Below, in pieces: positions 28,101 through 37,932 of a stretch of 64,000 nucleotides of DNA. The DNA lies in the NCBI GenBank assembly GCA_017469945.1, contig JAFUFI010000014.1, forward strand, positions 62,001 through 126,000, in the 5' to 3' direction. The DNA comes from Lachnospiraceae bacterium. GTDB taxonomy: Bacteria; Bacillota; Clostridia; Lachnospirales; Lachnospiraceae. A program made the position numbers and the translations under genes. Each line of letters opens with the position of its first letter. Position 1 is the first letter of the stretch. Under the pieces are notes generated by a model. It was not told the origin of the DNA, did not search any database, and worked only from the letters and a program-made list of their open reading frames with translations.

Positions 28101-29399
28101 ACCGGAAAGCATGCCCAGGTAGCGGACAGTTCTTACAAGAGAGTTGAGTTTACCGAGGATATGAAGGGCAAGTATACAATCATCTGCCCTCAGCTCTCTC
28201 CCGTTCATTTTGATATGTTCGAGACCTGCTTCAGAGCCAGCGGATACAATTTCGTTGTCCTCGGAAATGCAGATAAGCATGCAATAGATACCGGACTTAA
28301 GTATGTAAATAACGACGCCTGCTTCCCCTCTCTTATGATGACGGGGCAGCTTGTTCAGGCTCTTGAATCCGGCAAATACGACCTTGACAAAACCGCCCTT
28401 ATCATCACTCAGACCGGCGGTTGCTGCAGAGCAACCAACTACATCGGATTTATAAGAAGAGCTCTCGCAAAGGCAGGCATGGGACAGGTTCCCGTCATCT
28501 CCCTTTCAGTCGGAGGTATCGAGAAAAACAGCGGATTTAAGCTCTCTCCCAAGCTTGTCCTCAGATTTGCCATAGCTTTCACCTTTGGTGATATATTTAT
28601 GAAGTGCATTTATCGTATGCGTCCTTACGAGCTTGAAAAGGGAAGCTGCGACGCACTCCACGCCAAGTGGCTCGAAAAGTGCCGTGCCCTTATAATGGCT
28701 AAGAATGTTAACTGGGCTAAGTTTAAAAAGTATTGCCGAGAGATCGTAAGAGATTTCGATGCTATTCCTATTGATGAGAATTTAAAGAAGCCCAGAGTCG
28801 GACTTGTCGGAGAAATCCTTATAAAGTTTGCTCCTTCCGGAAATAACCATATGGTAAAACAGATTGAAGCCGAAGGCGCTGAAGCCGTTGTACCCGATTT
28901 CATCGACTTTATCCAGTACTGCTTCTACAACCAGATCTTCAAAGCTGACAACTACGGTATGAAGAAGGTTAATAAGCTTGTTGGTAAGATAGGTATCTGG
29001 GCTATAGACCACTGGGTACGCGACGCTGCCTTTAAATCCTACGATAAGAGTAAGCACTTTGAGCGTCCCGAGAGCATCTACGAAACCGCGCGCCTTGCCT
29101 CCGAGGTTGTATCCTTAGGAAACCAGGCAGGTGAAGGATGGCTTCTTACCGGAGAGATGCAGGAGCTTATACATATTGGAGTTCCAAATATCGTCTGCGT
29201 ACAGCCCTTCGGATGTCTTCCCAACCATATCGTCGGAAAGGGGCCCATCAAGGCTGTTAGAAAGGCTAATCCCGGTTCAAACATCGTCGCCATCGACTTC
29301 GATCCCGGCGCAAGCGAAGTTAACCAGCTTAACAGACTAAAGCTTATGCTCAGCACGGCATTTAAGAAGCTGGATGAAGCCGAGAAAAAAGCGCAGTAA
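25140..29399 (+). CDS. Giant acyl-CoA dehydratase activase/DUF2229 fusion protein
   Basis: 1419 residues. Two BadF/BadG/BcrA/BcrD-type ATPase domains come first: GIDIGSTTVKIAV at residue 12, with CAGGTGSFIDQM near 130, and FLGIDAGSTTTKIAL near 325, with CSSGCGSFIETF near 450. A cysteine cluster follows (CRGCTNSC near 607, NRCERG near 633), then a DUF2229-type region (~675-900) and a C-terminal part resembling 2-hydroxyglutaryl-CoA dehydratase subunits (TQTGGCCRATNY near 1095). Family knowledge: activases use ATP and a [4Fe-4S] cluster to push an electron into a dehydratase partner. The substrate of these large fusions is not established. Single-gene unit with its own promoter and terminator. 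Confidence 0.85.
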   Translation: MDLNSKSARLGIDIGSTTVKIAVLDDDNTILFSDYRRHHANIKETLKDLISLALSKLGNITVFPVITGSGGLNIAKHLGVPFTQEVIAVATSLQTLAPKTDVAIELGGEDAKIIYFEDGNVEQRMNGICAGGTGSFIDQMASLLQTDATGLNEYAKNYKSLYTIAARCGVFAKTDIQPLINEGATSEDLAASIFQAVVNQTISGLACGKPIRGHVAFLGGPLHFLDQLKAAFIRTLKLDDEHIIDADNSHLFAAIGSALNYDKNVSFPLEDMAGKLSGDLKMEFEVERMEPLFASKEEFAAFEERHSKAKVTKGDLSSYKGNAFLGIDAGSTTTKIALVGESGELLYSFYSGNNGSPLKTAIGAIADIKQKLPSDVKIVRSCSTGYGEALLKSAFMLDDGEVETIAHYKAAAFFDPEVDCILDIGGQDMKCIKIKNKTVESVQLNEACSSGCGSFIETFAKSLDFSVKDFATEALFAPHPIDLGTRCTVFMNSKVKQAQKEGASVADISAGLAYSVIKNALFKVIKVSNASELGDNIVVQGGTFYNNAVLRSLEKIADCEVTRPDIAGIMGAFGCALIARERFEEGYETTMLSLDDIIGLEYETSMTKCRGCTNSCRLTINRFSGGRQFISGNRCERGIGGKKNAGNVPNLYEYKMKRLFDYEPLSETEAKRGTVGIPKVLNMYEDYPFWATFFKKLGYRIILSPSSTRKVYEMGIESIPSESLCYPAKIAHGHVTWLLDKNVDFIFYPSIFYERKEDQDTANSYNCPIVASNSENIKNNLEAITEGKVRFRNPFMSFKSEKTIYQVLSKEFKEIPSGELKEAIHAAWEELAACRQDIRNKGEETLKYLEETGKHGIVLAGRPYHIDPEINHGIPEMINSYDIAVLTEDSIAHLAKPDRPLIVSDQWTYHARLYAAASYIRTRDDLDMIQLNSFGCGLDAVTSDQVNDILSCSNKIYTCLKIDEVNNLGAARIRVRSLISAIAERKRTGKHAQVADSSYKRVEFTEDMKGKYTIICPQLSPVHFDMFETCFRASGYNFVVLGNADKHAIDTGLKYVNNDACFPSLMMTGQLVQALESGKYDLDKTALIITQTGGCCRATNYIGFIRRALAKAGMGQVPVISLSVGGIEKNSGFKLSPKLVLRFAIAFTFGDIFMKCIYRMRPYELEKGSCDALHAKWLEKCRALIMAKNVNWAKFKKYCREIVRDFDAIPIDENLKKPRVGLVGEILIKFAPSGNNHMVKQIEAEGAEAVVPDFIDFIQYCFYNQIFKADNYGMKKVNKLVGKIGIWAIDHWVRDAAFKSYDKSKHFERPESIYETARLASEVVSLGNQAGEGWLLTGEMQELIHIGVPNIVCVQPFGCLPNHIVGKGPIKAVRKANPGSNIVAIDFDPGASEVNQLNRLKLMLSTAFKKLDEAEKKAQ

Positions 29400-29440
29400 G
29401 TTCTAATCTGATTAAAGCATTTATATTTACAGATATTAAA

Positions 29441-29476
29441 AACTCCTTACCAAGGCTAATTCCATGGTAAGGAGTT
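29441..29476. terminator. Bidirectional terminator between convergent genes
   Basis: Twelve-base perfect stem AACTCCTTACCA / TGGTAAGGAGTT with T-rich sequence after it on the plus strand and an A/T-rich flank on the other. It sits between the 25140 gene (+) and the SulP gene (-). Confidence 0.85.
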
Positions 29477-29533
29477 ATTTTACGTTGATATATTTTTTTG
29501 CGTTAAGTACTTTTTTACAGAGATTGCTGATAT

Positions 29534-31195
29534 TTATTTAGCAAGCTCTTCTGCTCTTCTTAAGGCGTCGTCAATGTGAGGGCAGAAGTTCTCTTCACCT
29601 ATAAGCTTAACAAATCCGTCTTTAACCATAGTCTTCATAGGCTGTTCGTTAACATGGGAAAATACCATACGTACGCCCTTCTTTTCACATCTTTCGTAAA
29701 GGCCTTCCAGAGAATGCATTGCAGATGCATCAAGGGCAGGTACGGCTCTCATACGGATTACAAGAACCTTGGTAAAATCCTTTACTGTGATATCCATAAG
29801 AGCTTCTGTTGCTCCGAAGAACATAGGTCCACTGATCTCGTATACGCGAACAGACTCAGGTACCTTTCGAAGCTCAATGCTGTCGGGATCGTTATCTGGA
29901 TCGATGTATTTCCAACCCTTTACGGAAGTTTCATCAGCCATTCTCTTCATAAGGAGTACGCATGCAAGTACCATACCAACGCCGATTGCTACTACAAGGT
30001 CAAATACTACGGTAAGGATAAATGTAGTAAAGAGGACAAGAATATCGCTCTTGGGTGCGGTCTTGCAAAGATGCTTAAATGTTCTCCAGCCGCTCATATT
30101 GTAGGCAACCTGGAAAAGAATAGCTGCGATGGTAGGCATGGGGATAAGGCTGGCGTAAGGCATAAGGAAAAGAACAACAAGCACAAGGATTACAGCGTGG
30201 AACATACCGGCGATGGGTGTTCTTCCGCCGTTTTTGATGTTTGCAGCAGTTCTTGCGATAGCGCCGGTAGCGGGGATACCGCCAAATAGCGCTGATCCGA
30301 TGTTACCTGCGCCCTGTGCGATAAGTTCCTGGTTTGATCTGTGATGAGAATTTATCATTCCGTCAGCTACTACGCAGGAAAGGAGCGATTCGATTGCGGC
30401 AAGGATTGCGATTGTAAAGGAATCTCCGATTACGGCTCTTACCTTTGCAAAAGTAATTGCAGGGAAGCTAAAAGCGGGGAAACCTGTGGGGATTTCGTAA
30501 AGATCTCCTATCGTTTTTGCGTCAATTCCTACGCCCTTTACAAGTCCGATGCTGACAAGTACGGCAATTAGAGATGCGGGAACCTTTGCGCCTATCTTAG
30601 GGATCTTGGGCCAAAAGATAAGGATTGCAAGGCTGACAAGTCCGATAATAAGAGCCTGATAATTAAAGGTAGGCATAAACTTTACGATGTTTTTAACCTT
30701 ATCGATGGTCTCGATATTTTCTACACCGGCTTCATAAGTAAGACCAAGGAAATCCTTGACCTGACCGATAAGAAGGGTTACTGCGATACCGGCTGTAAAA
30801 CCAACAGTTATGGTGTAAGGGATAAATCTGATAAGACTTCCGAGTCTTAAAAGTCCCATTAAGATAAGGATTATACCGGCGATGATCGTTGCTATAACAA
30901 GTCCGTCTATACCGTTTTTAGCAACAATTCCGGCAACGATAGTCGCGAATGCGGCAGTAGGTCCCGCAATCTGTACGCGGCTTCCGCCTAAAAATGAAAT
31001 AATAAATCCGGCAACTATTGCGGTATAGATACCCTTTTCAGGTCCGACTCCGGACGCAAGAGCAAGGGCTACCGACAAAGGCAGCGCTATGATTGCAACA
31101 ATAAGTCCTGACACAAGGTCTTTAACAAGCTGAGATGCGGAATACTCTTTCATATTCGAAAAGAGCATCGGCTTTAATTTGCTTTTCTTGTTCAT
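29534..31195 (-). CDS. SulP-family anion permease with STAS domain
   Basis: 553 residues. About 11-14 membrane segments across residues 20-420 form the SLC26/SulP core (GPTAAFATIVAG, GFTAGIAVTLLIGQ, GGIPATGAIARTAANI are typical). A cytosolic STAS domain (about 435-550) has VLVIRMRAVPALDASAMHSL. Likely substrates are sulfate, bicarbonate or a dicarboxylate; sequence does not decide. Own promoter at 31237-31265 and an AGGAAGAG ribosome site. Monocistronic. Confidence 0.93.
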   Translation of the reverse strand: MNKKSKLKPMLFSNMKEYSASQLVKDLVSGLIVAIIALPLSVALALASGVGPEKGIYTAIVAGFIISFLGGSRVQIAGPTAAFATIVAGIVAKNGIDGLVIATIIAGIILILMGLLRLGSLIRFIPYTITVGFTAGIAVTLLIGQVKDFLGLTYEAGVENIETIDKVKNIVKFMPTFNYQALIIGLVSLAILIFWPKIPKIGAKVPASLIAVLVSIGLVKGVGIDAKTIGDLYEIPTGFPAFSFPAITFAKVRAVIGDSFTIAILAAIESLLSCVVADGMINSHHRSNQELIAQGAGNIGSALFGGIPATGAIARTAANIKNGGRTPIAGMFHAVILVLVVLFLMPYASLIPMPTIAAILFQVAYNMSGWRTFKHLCKTAPKSDILVLFTTFILTVVFDLVVAIGVGMVLACVLLMKRMADETSVKGWKYIDPDNDPDSIELRKVPESVRVYEISGPMFFGATEALMDITVKDFTKVLVIRMRAVPALDASAMHSLEGLYERCEKKGVRMVFSHVNEQPMKTMVKDGFVKLIGEENFCPHIDDALRRAEELAK

Positions 31196-31236
31196 CTTAA
31201 AAACTCTCTTCCTATAAATTTGATTATAACTAGTGT

Positions 31237-31265
31237 ATTATAGACCTTTTACCCACATACTTCAA
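31237..31265 (-). promoter_or_regulatory. Promoter of the SulP gene
   Basis: Minus-strand TTGAAG, 17-base spacer, TATAAT. The expected start lies about 35 bases before the ATG. Confidence 0.8.
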
Positions 31266-31278
31266 TATTATTTAAAAA

Positions 31279-31347
31279 ATGACCCCCGGGGACAGTCACC
31301 ATGTGTCATTTTTTTGACCCCCCGGGACAGTCACCCTGTGTCATTTT
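31279..31347. repeat. Tandem REP-like pair
   Basis: Two near-identical ~33-base units side by side: ATGACCCCCGGGGACAGTCA followed by CCATGTGTCATT, then TTGACCCCCCGGGACAGTCA followed by CCCTGTGTCATT. Each is an imperfect hairpin (TGAC...GTCA ends with a C/G-rich middle). The pattern resembles the repeats often found near Y1 (REP-associated) transposases in Firmicutes, but no such gene is in the window. It lies just upstream of the SulP promoter. Confidence 0.75.
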
Positions 31348-31361
31348 CAGGGTATTCCAAC

Positions 31362-31398
31362 AAAAAAAGGCAAAGGAAAGCATTCCTATGCCTTTTTT
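31362..31398 (-). terminator. Terminator of the chemoreceptor operon
   Basis: Stem AAAAAAGGCA-A-AGGAA / TTCCT-A-TGCCTTTTTT with A-runs and T-runs on both sides, so it may work both ways. It follows the small lipoprotein gene on the minus strand. Confidence 0.85.
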
Positions 31399-31427
31399 AT
31401 ATTCAACAAATATCGTAGACAAACATA

Positions 31428-31826
31428 TTATTCAAAAGCAAGAAATACATTCACTCCGCCGTCCATAGTCTGTGAAACAAGTTCAATGGATTCGCCTACA
31501 ACTAAAGTTACCTTTTTTAGGGGATCCTTGTTCATATTTATGGTTCCGTCTTCGTTAGGCTCTACTAAACATCCATCAACAGTTAAGACTATCTTTCCAT
31601 CAGTAACAGACTTAACGGTCACAGACGAAAAGTAACCATTGTATATTTCAGTTCCCTTTTCAACAGGTGAATAAACAATAGGATCATAATTAGATCCGCC
31701 CATTTCCGACCATGTTCTGTATGAGACAGTGAGTTTTCTGTTAACAGGCTCCTTGCTTGCACATCCGCCTAAACAAAAAGCCGCTAAACATATTATCAAA
31801 ATCAAGCTAAGTAAATTCTTTTTCAT
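31428..31826 (-). CDS. Small lipoprotein, unknown function
   Basis: 132 residues. Signal peptide MKKNLLSLILIICLAAFCLG ending at lipobox LGGC, so the mature part is membrane-anchored outside the cell. The mature domain is mostly predicted beta-strand (KLTVSYRTWS, SVTVKSVTDGKIVLTVDGC, KKVTLVVGESIELVSQ). No family recognised. The ATG at 31826 has GGGGGAAG upstream. It is the last gene of the chemoreceptor and binding-protein operon, 30 bases after the binding-protein stop, so a role in the same sensing module is likely. Confidence 0.75.
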   Translation of the reverse strand: MKKNLLSLILIICLAAFCLGGCASKEPVNRKLTVSYRTWSEMGGSNYDPIVYSPVEKGTEIYNGYFSSVTVKSVTDGKIVLTVDGCLVEPNEDGTINMNKDPLKKVTLVVGESIELVSQTMDGGVNVFLAFE

Positions 31827-31856
31827 AACACAACTTCCCCCAACCAATTAGTTAAA

Positions 31857-32828
31857 TTATTTATAGTTCTTGTAGTTACTCTTATCCACAGCTTCAAAAG
31901 GTACGTAGATATATGTGTTGGTTTTATCTACGCCATCAATTGAAGATACCGATTTTCCCTTGCTCAGCTCTATAGCAGCATCTACTGCAGCGGTGCCCTG
32001 TCCTACAGCTGACTGATAAACGGTAAACTCAAGGATTCCCTTTTCAAGGGCGGCTACTCCGTCAGCGGTCGCATCTACGCCAAGTACCGGGATCTTGGAA
32101 GTATCGATTCCATGTGAATCCATATACTCGGCTACAGCTACAGCCATCGTATCGTTGTGGCAAACGACTGCATCGTAGTTTTGATTTGTCTTTAAAAACA
32201 TCTCAAACTCTTCTACGGCCGTTTCGCCCTTCCAGTTTGCATGATCCTCAAATACATAATTAACAGTAATACCGTTATCTTTCATTGTATTCTTAAATCC
32301 GTTCTGACGTCCGACTGCGCCGGAGTGATTTTTCTCACCCTTAAACATTACAATGTCAAAGCTTTTCTTTCCCGGATTCATCGCTATCAAGTGCTCCGCC
32401 TGGAACTGACCTGCCTGCTCTTCGCTTGATCCGACGTAAATATATTTATCAGCCTTTAAATAATCCGCATCGGGAGCAGAGTTACAAAAGATAATAGGAA
32501 CTCCGCCTGCGGCAACTTCAAGTTCCTGCGCCGTCTGAGCATTGGCTGCAATACAGATGATTGCTGTTGCTCCGCCCGCTACGGCCTTCTTTATCGACTC
32601 AACCTGCATCTCTACAGTGGCGTCATTTGCGTTTGCTTCAAGAGTAACGCCCTTAGCCTGAGCTTCAGCGATAGCTGCATTCGCAAATGCGGTTTTAAAA
32701 TCGTCCCCTGTGTAAGAAAGGTAAATCTTGGTACTTCCGCCTGCTGCGGCTCCGGCTTTACTTCCGCATCCGGATAAAAGAAGGAGCGCTGATGAAACGG
32801 CCAAGATGCCTGCTAAAAGTTTTTTCAT
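31857..32828 (-). CDS. Sugar-type periplasmic-binding lipoprotein
   Basis: 323 residues, type I binding protein of the RbsB/galactose-binding class. Lipobox LLSG-C21. The family fold shows in [43 protein letters not shown], the hinge-region [16 protein letters not shown] and [17 protein letters not shown]. It probably binds a sugar or similar small solute at the outer membrane face. The start overlaps the chemoreceptor stop by four bases (ATGA) and no ABC permease or ATPase is near, so it may feed ligand information to the chemoreceptor rather than a transporter. Confidence 0.9.
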   Translation of the reverse strand: MKKLLAGILAVSSALLLLSGCGSKAGAAAGGSTKIYLSYTGDDFKTAFANAAIAEAQAKGVTLEANANDATVEMQVESIKKAVAGGATAIICIAANAQTAQELEVAAGGVPIIFCNSAPDADYLKADKYIYVGSSEEQAGQFQAEHLIAMNPGKKSFDIVMFKGEKNHSGAVGRQNGFKNTMKDNGITVNYVFEDHANWKGETAVEEFEMFLKTNQNYDAVVCHNDTMAVAVAEYMDSHGIDTSKIPVLGVDATADGVAALEKGILEFTVYQSAVGQGTAAVDAAIELSKGKSVSSIDGVDKTNTYIYVPFEAVDKSNYKNYK

Positions 32829-34840
32829 GCTTCTACCTCCTTAGAATCATCTTTTGAAATCTTAAACTTACTTACGTGTTCTGCAAGCCTTACAGAAGAC
32901 TCGGCGAGCTGCTCGGAATCATCGGCAACCATCTGGCTGTTTGTTGTAATATGATTAGCCTGCTCAACCATGCTCTCGCTTGTAGCGAGGATTTCTTCTG
33001 AACTTGCAGCCTGTTCCTCGGAGATAGCTGCAACGTTTGTAGCAACGCCGTCAACTTCCTCAATCTGTTCAAGAACTCTTGAAATAAGGCCGTTTGTCTC
33101 TTCAATATTTCGATAGATTTCGTCAAAGGTATCAACCGCACCCTTAATGGACGAGCTGCTCTCATTAACATTTGCGGCACTTTCATCAGCCTGATTTACG
33201 GCATTACTTATAAGCTGGCGTATGCGGTTCGTAAGATTAGAAATCTTTTCAACAGATTCGGCACTGTTGCTTGCAAGTTTACTGATCTCAGTAGCAACAA
33301 CGGCAAATCCTCTTCCGGCTTCTCCTGCTCTGGCCGCTTCGATTGAAGCGTTAAGTGAAAGAAGGTTTGTTTCGTCCGCAATCTCTCCGATAAGAGTTAC
33401 AATATTTGTAATCTCTTCGGAGGCTGTTCCTACTTCACCGATAGCAGTCTGAAGACTCTGCATGTTCTCGAGGATATGGTTCATAGCCTCGCCTACTTCC
33501 TGCATCTCGCTCTTTGCCTTCTCGGATACTTCAACGGTCTTTTTCATCATCTTTCCGGCGTTTTCTCCGGAATCTCTTGTATCAGCCACAACACCTGCAA
33601 GCGTTGTAGCGTTGTTTGCGATATCATTAACCGATTCTGAAAGCTGGTTAACAGTCTCTTTAAGTTGCTCCATAGATTCGCCCTGAATCTTGGCTGACTC
33701 ATACATCTCATTTGCAGCTGCTTTACTGTTCTCTGCTTGATTTTCAAGCATATCCGCAGTATCTCTGATATCGCTTATCATATTTCGCATGGATCCGGAG
33801 AAATCCTCAAGGGATTCACCCATTGTTGCGATTTCGTCGTTTCCTCTGTGATCAATCTCGATAGTGAAGTCACCGGAGGACATCTGCGTAATGTTGCCGG
33901 TAAGTCCCGCAATAGGCTTAACAACGTAGCGGATTACAAATACAATGATAAGTGCAAGAATTACGATTGCAAGGGCGCCGATAGCAATCATCATAATTCC
34001 AAGTCTTGTAACATCAGCGTAGATTATCTTGTTGGGTATATATGAAACAAGGAGCCATCCGGTAGATCCAACTTCCTTGAAAGCTGTAAGGTTACCGTTA
34101 ATATCAGCCTGGCTGTAGTCCCTTGCGGCGATTCTTTTTGCTACCTCGGACATGAATCTGTCTGAACTTGAATCAATATTTGTACCGAGCAGGCTTGAAT
34201 CACGGTGAGCAAGAATCGTCATATTGTTTGTATCAACAAGAAAAGCTGACGCATTTTCCATGCTGATTGAAGCATTAACAATGATTGTTACGGAATCAAG
34301 TCCCATATCAGCGCTTAAAACAGAAACATTCTTACTGTCAGACTTAATCATACCCGAGGCTGAAATAATAAGCTCTCCGGCATCATTTTTATAAGGATCC
34401 GTAACCGATAAAGAAACATTGGTAAGGCCATGTTTATACCATGTTGACTGCATATAGTTGTCAAAGGATTTATTTGATTCAGAAGCCTTGATAGTACTTC
34501 CGTCAGATGAGGCAATATAGATTCCCTCGGGGAAATTTGAATTGTAATTGTAATATCCGTTAACAAGCTTTTGCATAGCGGCTTTATCAAGGTCAGAAGA
34601 CTCGATACCCTGCTTTACAGCAGCTATTGAATTAAGGTTCTGATCAAGCCATGCATTAATCTTAGAAGCCTGGCTCGATACCGATGATCGAAGCAGTTCC
34701 TGTGAAGCGTCCTGCATCATTTGCTTTGATAGTTGGAATGAAATTGCGATCAGTATAACAACAAGCAAAGATACTACGGGGACGATTATCGATAAGAGTT
34801 TGTTCATTATCGATGTTTTACGTCTTTTTGAAGGTGACAT
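32825..34840 (-). CDS. Methyl-accepting chemotaxis protein with Cache-type sensor
   Basis: 671 residues. Membrane helix near 15-37, an extracytoplasmic sensor of about 240 residues with the double-Cache pattern (SMISVTDPYK-type strands around [17 protein letters not shown]), second helix near 280-305, HAMP domain ([20 protein letters not shown]), then the signalling hairpin whose conserved tip reads [20 protein letters not shown]. The ATG at 34840 follows AGGAGGAAGG. A TATAAT at 34889-34894 could be the -10 but lacks a -35. It senses a ligand, possibly through the coupled binding lipoprotein, and controls CheA; flagellar genes are not in this window. Confidence 0.95.
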   Translation of the reverse strand: MSPSKRRKTSIMNKLLSIIVPVVSLLVVILIAISFQLSKQMMQDASQELLRSSVSSQASKINAWLDQNLNSIAAVKQGIESSDLDKAAMQKLVNGYYNYNSNFPEGIYIASSDGSTIKASESNKSFDNYMQSTWYKHGLTNVSLSVTDPYKNDAGELIISASGMIKSDSKNVSVLSADMGLDSVTIIVNASISMENASAFLVDTNNMTILAHRDSSLLGTNIDSSSDRFMSEVAKRIAARDYSQADINGNLTAFKEVGSTGWLLVSYIPNKIIYADVTRLGIMMIAIGALAIVILALIIVFVIRYVVKPIAGLTGNITQMSSGDFTIEIDHRGNDEIATMGESLEDFSGSMRNMISDIRDTADMLENQAENSKAAANEMYESAKIQGESMEQLKETVNQLSESVNDIANNATTLAGVVADTRDSGENAGKMMKKTVEVSEKAKSEMQEVGEAMNHILENMQSLQTAIGEVGTASEEITNIVTLIGEIADETNLLSLNASIEAARAGEAGRGFAVVATEISKLASNSAESVEKISNLTNRIRQLISNAVNQADESAANVNESSSSIKGAVDTFDEIYRNIEETNGLISRVLEQIEEVDGVATNVAAISEEQAASSEEILATSESMVEQANHITTNSQMVADDSEQLAESSVRLAEHVSKFKISKDDSKEVEA

Positions 34841-34961
34841 ATTCCTTCCTCCTTTTTCTTTGAAATCTTTAAACACACACAATTCCGTATTATATTACTT
34901 TATTATTCAAAAATCTCCTTAATAAGCATTTGTTTAGAGAATATTTAGAAACGGTTCAAAA

Positions 34962-35885
34962 TTATTTTTCCGCTATTTTGTTAAGTTCGTAAGGCGTATT
35001 CTGATATACGTAGTAGTTCAGCCAGTTTGTGTATAGGTTGTTGCTTGCCGAGCGCCAGGTTAAAAGCGGCTTCTTCTCGGGATCGTCGTCCGGGAAGTAA
35101 TTGTAGGGAACCTGGATGGGAAGACCTTTATTAAGATCTCTGAAATACTCGTTTTTTAGAGTAAGTCTGTCGTACTCGGGATGTCCGGTTACGAAAATCT
35201 TCTTTCCGTCCTCGGCCATTGCAAGAAATACACCGGCATCTTCGCTCTCCGCAACAATCGTAAGATCCTTGCAAGCGTGAAGCTGTTCGCTTGATGTGGC
35301 GGTATGTCTGCTGTGGGGAGCGTAGAAAACATCATCAAATCCCCTGACAAGAGGAATCTTGCGGTTGTTTACGGTATGTTTGTAAATACCGAAAAGCTTC
35401 TTAGGAAGAAGGATTTTGTTGATTCCGTAGTAGTGGTAAAATCCCGCCTGCGCGCCCCAGCAGATATGAAGCGTACTGGTAACATGCTTCTCGGCCCAAT
35501 CCATGATCATGCAGACTTCATCCCAGTAATCAACCTCTTCAAAGCTGATATCCTCAACCGGCGCACCCGTAATGATCATGCCGTCGAACTTTTCATGCTT
35601 AACGTCATCAAATGTGCAGTAAAAACGGTTAAGATGATTCGCTGAGGTATTTAATGATATATGTGTCTTCGTATTCATAAAGGTCACATCTACCTGCAGC
35701 GGCGAATTCGAAAGGGCTCTTAAGAGCTGAAGCTCCGTGTCCTGCTTAACAGGCATATTGTTTAAAACAAGAACCTTTAAAGGTCTGATATCCTGGTGGA
35801 TGGCACGGAACTCGTCCATCACGAATATATTTTCATTTTCCAAAATCTCTCTTGCGGGGAGATCCCTCTGAATTTTAATAGGCAT
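34962..35885 (-). CDS. metA: Homoserine O-acyltransferase, predicted acetyl-specific
   Basis: First committed step of methionine synthesis. 307 residues, MetA family: nucleophile Cys142 in [11 protein letters not shown], with [10 protein letters not shown] holding the catalytic histidine. Residue 111 is Glu ([16 protein letters not shown]), whereas succinyl-specific E. coli MetA has Gly. Published work on this family links Glu at 111 to acetyl-CoA use, so the product is probably O-acetylhomoserine. Last gene of the por-lig run, 13 bases after ligA. No SAM riboswitch precedes it, and no clear terminator follows. Confidence 0.95.
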   Translation of the reverse strand: MPIKIQRDLPAREILENENIFVMDEFRAIHQDIRPLKVLVLNNMPVKQDTELQLLRALSNSPLQVDVTFMNTKTHISLNTSANHLNRFYCTFDDVKHEKFDGMIITGAPVEDISFEEVDYWDEVCMIMDWAEKHVTSTLHICWGAQAGFYHYYGINKILLPKKLFGIYKHTVNNRKIPLVRGFDDVFYAPHSRHTATSSEQLHACKDLTIVAESEDAGVFLAMAEDGKKIFVTGHPEYDRLTLKNEYFRDLNKGLPIQVPYNYFPDDDPEKKPLLTWRSASNNLYTNWLNYYVYQNTPYELNKIAEK

Positions 35886-35898
35886 TAGTTTACTTCCT

Positions 35899-37875
35899 TT
35901 ACTGTAAGTATTTTCCCATAAACTCTTCTTCTGTAATTATGGGAATACCAAGCTCTTTTGCTGTCTTATTCTTGGTCGAGTTAGAAGTATTGTCATTATT
36001 GATAAGCGCTGATGTCTTCCCGGTAACAGAGCCCGTCACCTTACCGCCCTTACTTTCGATAATCTCCTTAAGGGCGTTTCTGTTTTCAAAATGGTTAAGG
36101 CTTCCTGTTACAACAAATATCATACCGGAGAGATTTTGTGCATCTGCGTTAACCATCGGTTTCTCGATGTCAAGCTTGTGAGAAAGCTCTCTGACCATTT
36201 CAAGATTTCTTTCATTTTCAAAGAAGCCGCATACAGCCCCGGCCATTACGTCTCCGATACCGTCTATAGCGAAAAGATCTTCTCTCTTAGCCTCGATAAT
36301 CTTTTCCAGATCATAATCGTAGGCTTTGCAGATAAGCTTTGCATTTGCCGATCCAATACCGCTGATTCCGAGACCGAAAATGACTCTGGGCAAGGTGGTA
36401 TGTGAAGCTTTCTCAATCGAAGAGATTAGATTATCATACGACTTTTCACCAAATCCTTCAAGCCTTACTATATTTTCCTTATGTTTCTCAAGCTCGAAAA
36501 GATCAGGAAAGCTTTTTATAAATCCAAAATCAATAAGCTTTTCAAGGGTAGCCTCGGAAAGGCCGTCAATATTCAATGCCTCACGGCTTACAAACTGTGA
36601 AAAAGCTTTTATCTGCTTAGCGGGACAATCCTCGTTAAGACAGTAAAGGCTCTGCGCCTCGTTTAAAGCCCTTATCTCGGTAGGTCCGCCGCAAACAGGG
36701 CAAACCTTAGGGATGACTAAAGATCCGGAGCCGGTTAAATTCTCAGCAATCTGAGGGATTATCATATTCGCCTTATATACGGTAATTCTGTCCCCGATAC
36801 CGAGCTTAAGCTCTCTGACGATTGAAACATTATGCACTGATGCTCTTGATACCGTAGTTCCTTCAAGTTCAACCGGATCAAATATCGCTACAGGATTTAT
36901 AAGTCCCGTTCTGCTGGCGCTCCACTCGACTTCTCTGAGAGTAGTCTCAGCCGTTTCATCAGCCCACTTAAAGGCGATGGAATGTCTGGGGAATTTGGCT
37001 GTTCTTCCTAAGGATGCGCCGTAAGCAATGTCCTCGTAGGTAAGTACAAGTCCATCGGAAGGGATTTCGTAATTTTCGATTTTCTTGGCAAAATACTCGA
37101 TAGCTTCAAAAATAGAATTCTCGTCAACAAACCTTCTCTCAACAACTTCAAAGCCCTGCTCTTCAAGGAATCTAAAGGTTGCTTCTCTTGAATTTCCAAA
37201 GTCTTTTTCCGAGCCGTCCTCACAAACAGCGCTGACCATATTAAAAGCGATAAATCTGACGTTACGCTCAGCCGTAATCTTGTTATTAAGCTGCCTTACA
37301 GAACCGCTGCAGAGGTTACGAGGGTTCTTATACTTATCGGCGTCGTTCGTAATCTTTCTGTTTATCTCTTCAAAATCAGGATAAGATATTACCGCCTCGC
37401 CTCTAAGCACAAGGCTTCCCTTAAATGATATCTTAGTAGGAACATTTACAAATACTCTTGCATTCGGCGTAATAACCTCACCGATCTCACCGTTTCCTCT
37501 TGTAACAGCCTTTATAAGTTCTCCTTTGTTGTAAGTAAGGACAACAGTAAGTCCGTCAAGCTTCCATGAAAGTATGCCTTCATGTCCGTTAAGCCAGCCC
37601 GCCAGCTCTTCTCTGCTTTTTGTCTTATCAAGAGAAAGCATTGGACTTTCGTGACGTTCCTTGGGAAGTTCATCTACCGCTTCATATCCAACCTTAACCG
37701 TCGGTGAGTTTGATAAAGTTATTCCCAGTTCTTTTTCCAGCATTACAAGTTCATCGTAGAGCTTGTCATATTCGTAATTGCTTATAATCTCTTCATCCTT
37801 GGCGTAGTAAGCCTCGGACGCTTTTGAAAGAACGTTTACCAGTTCTTTCATTCTATCCATTTTATTATCGGACAT
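35899..37875 (-). CDS. ligA: NAD-dependent DNA ligase
   Basis: Seals nicks in replication and repair. 658 residues. Adenylation domain with catalytic lysine in SWKLDGL near 109, OB-fold, a Cys4 zinc finger (CPVCGG...CLNEDC near 405-425), helix-hairpin-helix repeats ([39 protein letters not shown]), and a C-terminal BRCT domain ([17 protein letters not shown]). All expected domains are present. Its ATG has ACGGAG upstream. Part of a long minus-strand run from the por genes. Confidence 0.97.
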   Translation of the reverse strand: MSDNKMDRMKELVNVLSKASEAYYAKDEEIISNYEYDKLYDELVMLEKELGITLSNSPTVKVGYEAVDELPKERHESPMLSLDKTKSREELAGWLNGHEGILSWKLDGLTVVLTYNKGELIKAVTRGNGEIGEVITPNARVFVNVPTKISFKGSLVLRGEAVISYPDFEEINRKITNDADKYKNPRNLCSGSVRQLNNKITAERNVRFIAFNMVSAVCEDGSEKDFGNSREATFRFLEEQGFEVVERRFVDENSIFEAIEYFAKKIENYEIPSDGLVLTYEDIAYGASLGRTAKFPRHSIAFKWADETAETTLREVEWSASRTGLINPVAIFDPVELEGTTVSRASVHNVSIVRELKLGIGDRITVYKANMIIPQIAENLTGSGSLVIPKVCPVCGGPTEIRALNEAQSLYCLNEDCPAKQIKAFSQFVSREALNIDGLSEATLEKLIDFGFIKSFPDLFELEKHKENIVRLEGFGEKSYDNLISSIEKASHTTLPRVIFGLGISGIGSANAKLICKAYDYDLEKIIEAKREDLFAIDGIGDVMAGAVCGFFENERNLEMVRELSHKLDIEKPMVNADAQNLSGMIFVVTGSLNHFENRNALKEIIESKGGKVTGSVTGKTSALINNDNTSNSTKNKTAKELGIPIITEEEFMGKYLQ

Positions 37876-37932
37876 AATTTACTCCGTTAAAAATTAAATA
37901 TTCCCTAAATCAGATTCAATACCCATTGGATA

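Noticed and set aside
31279..31347. Possible CRISPR array
   Set aside because: Only two adjacent repeat units without spacers, each self-complementary, and no cas genes.
34886..35900. SAM riboswitch regulating metA
   Set aside because: metA follows ligA by 13 bases with no room for a leader, and none is seen elsewhere around it.
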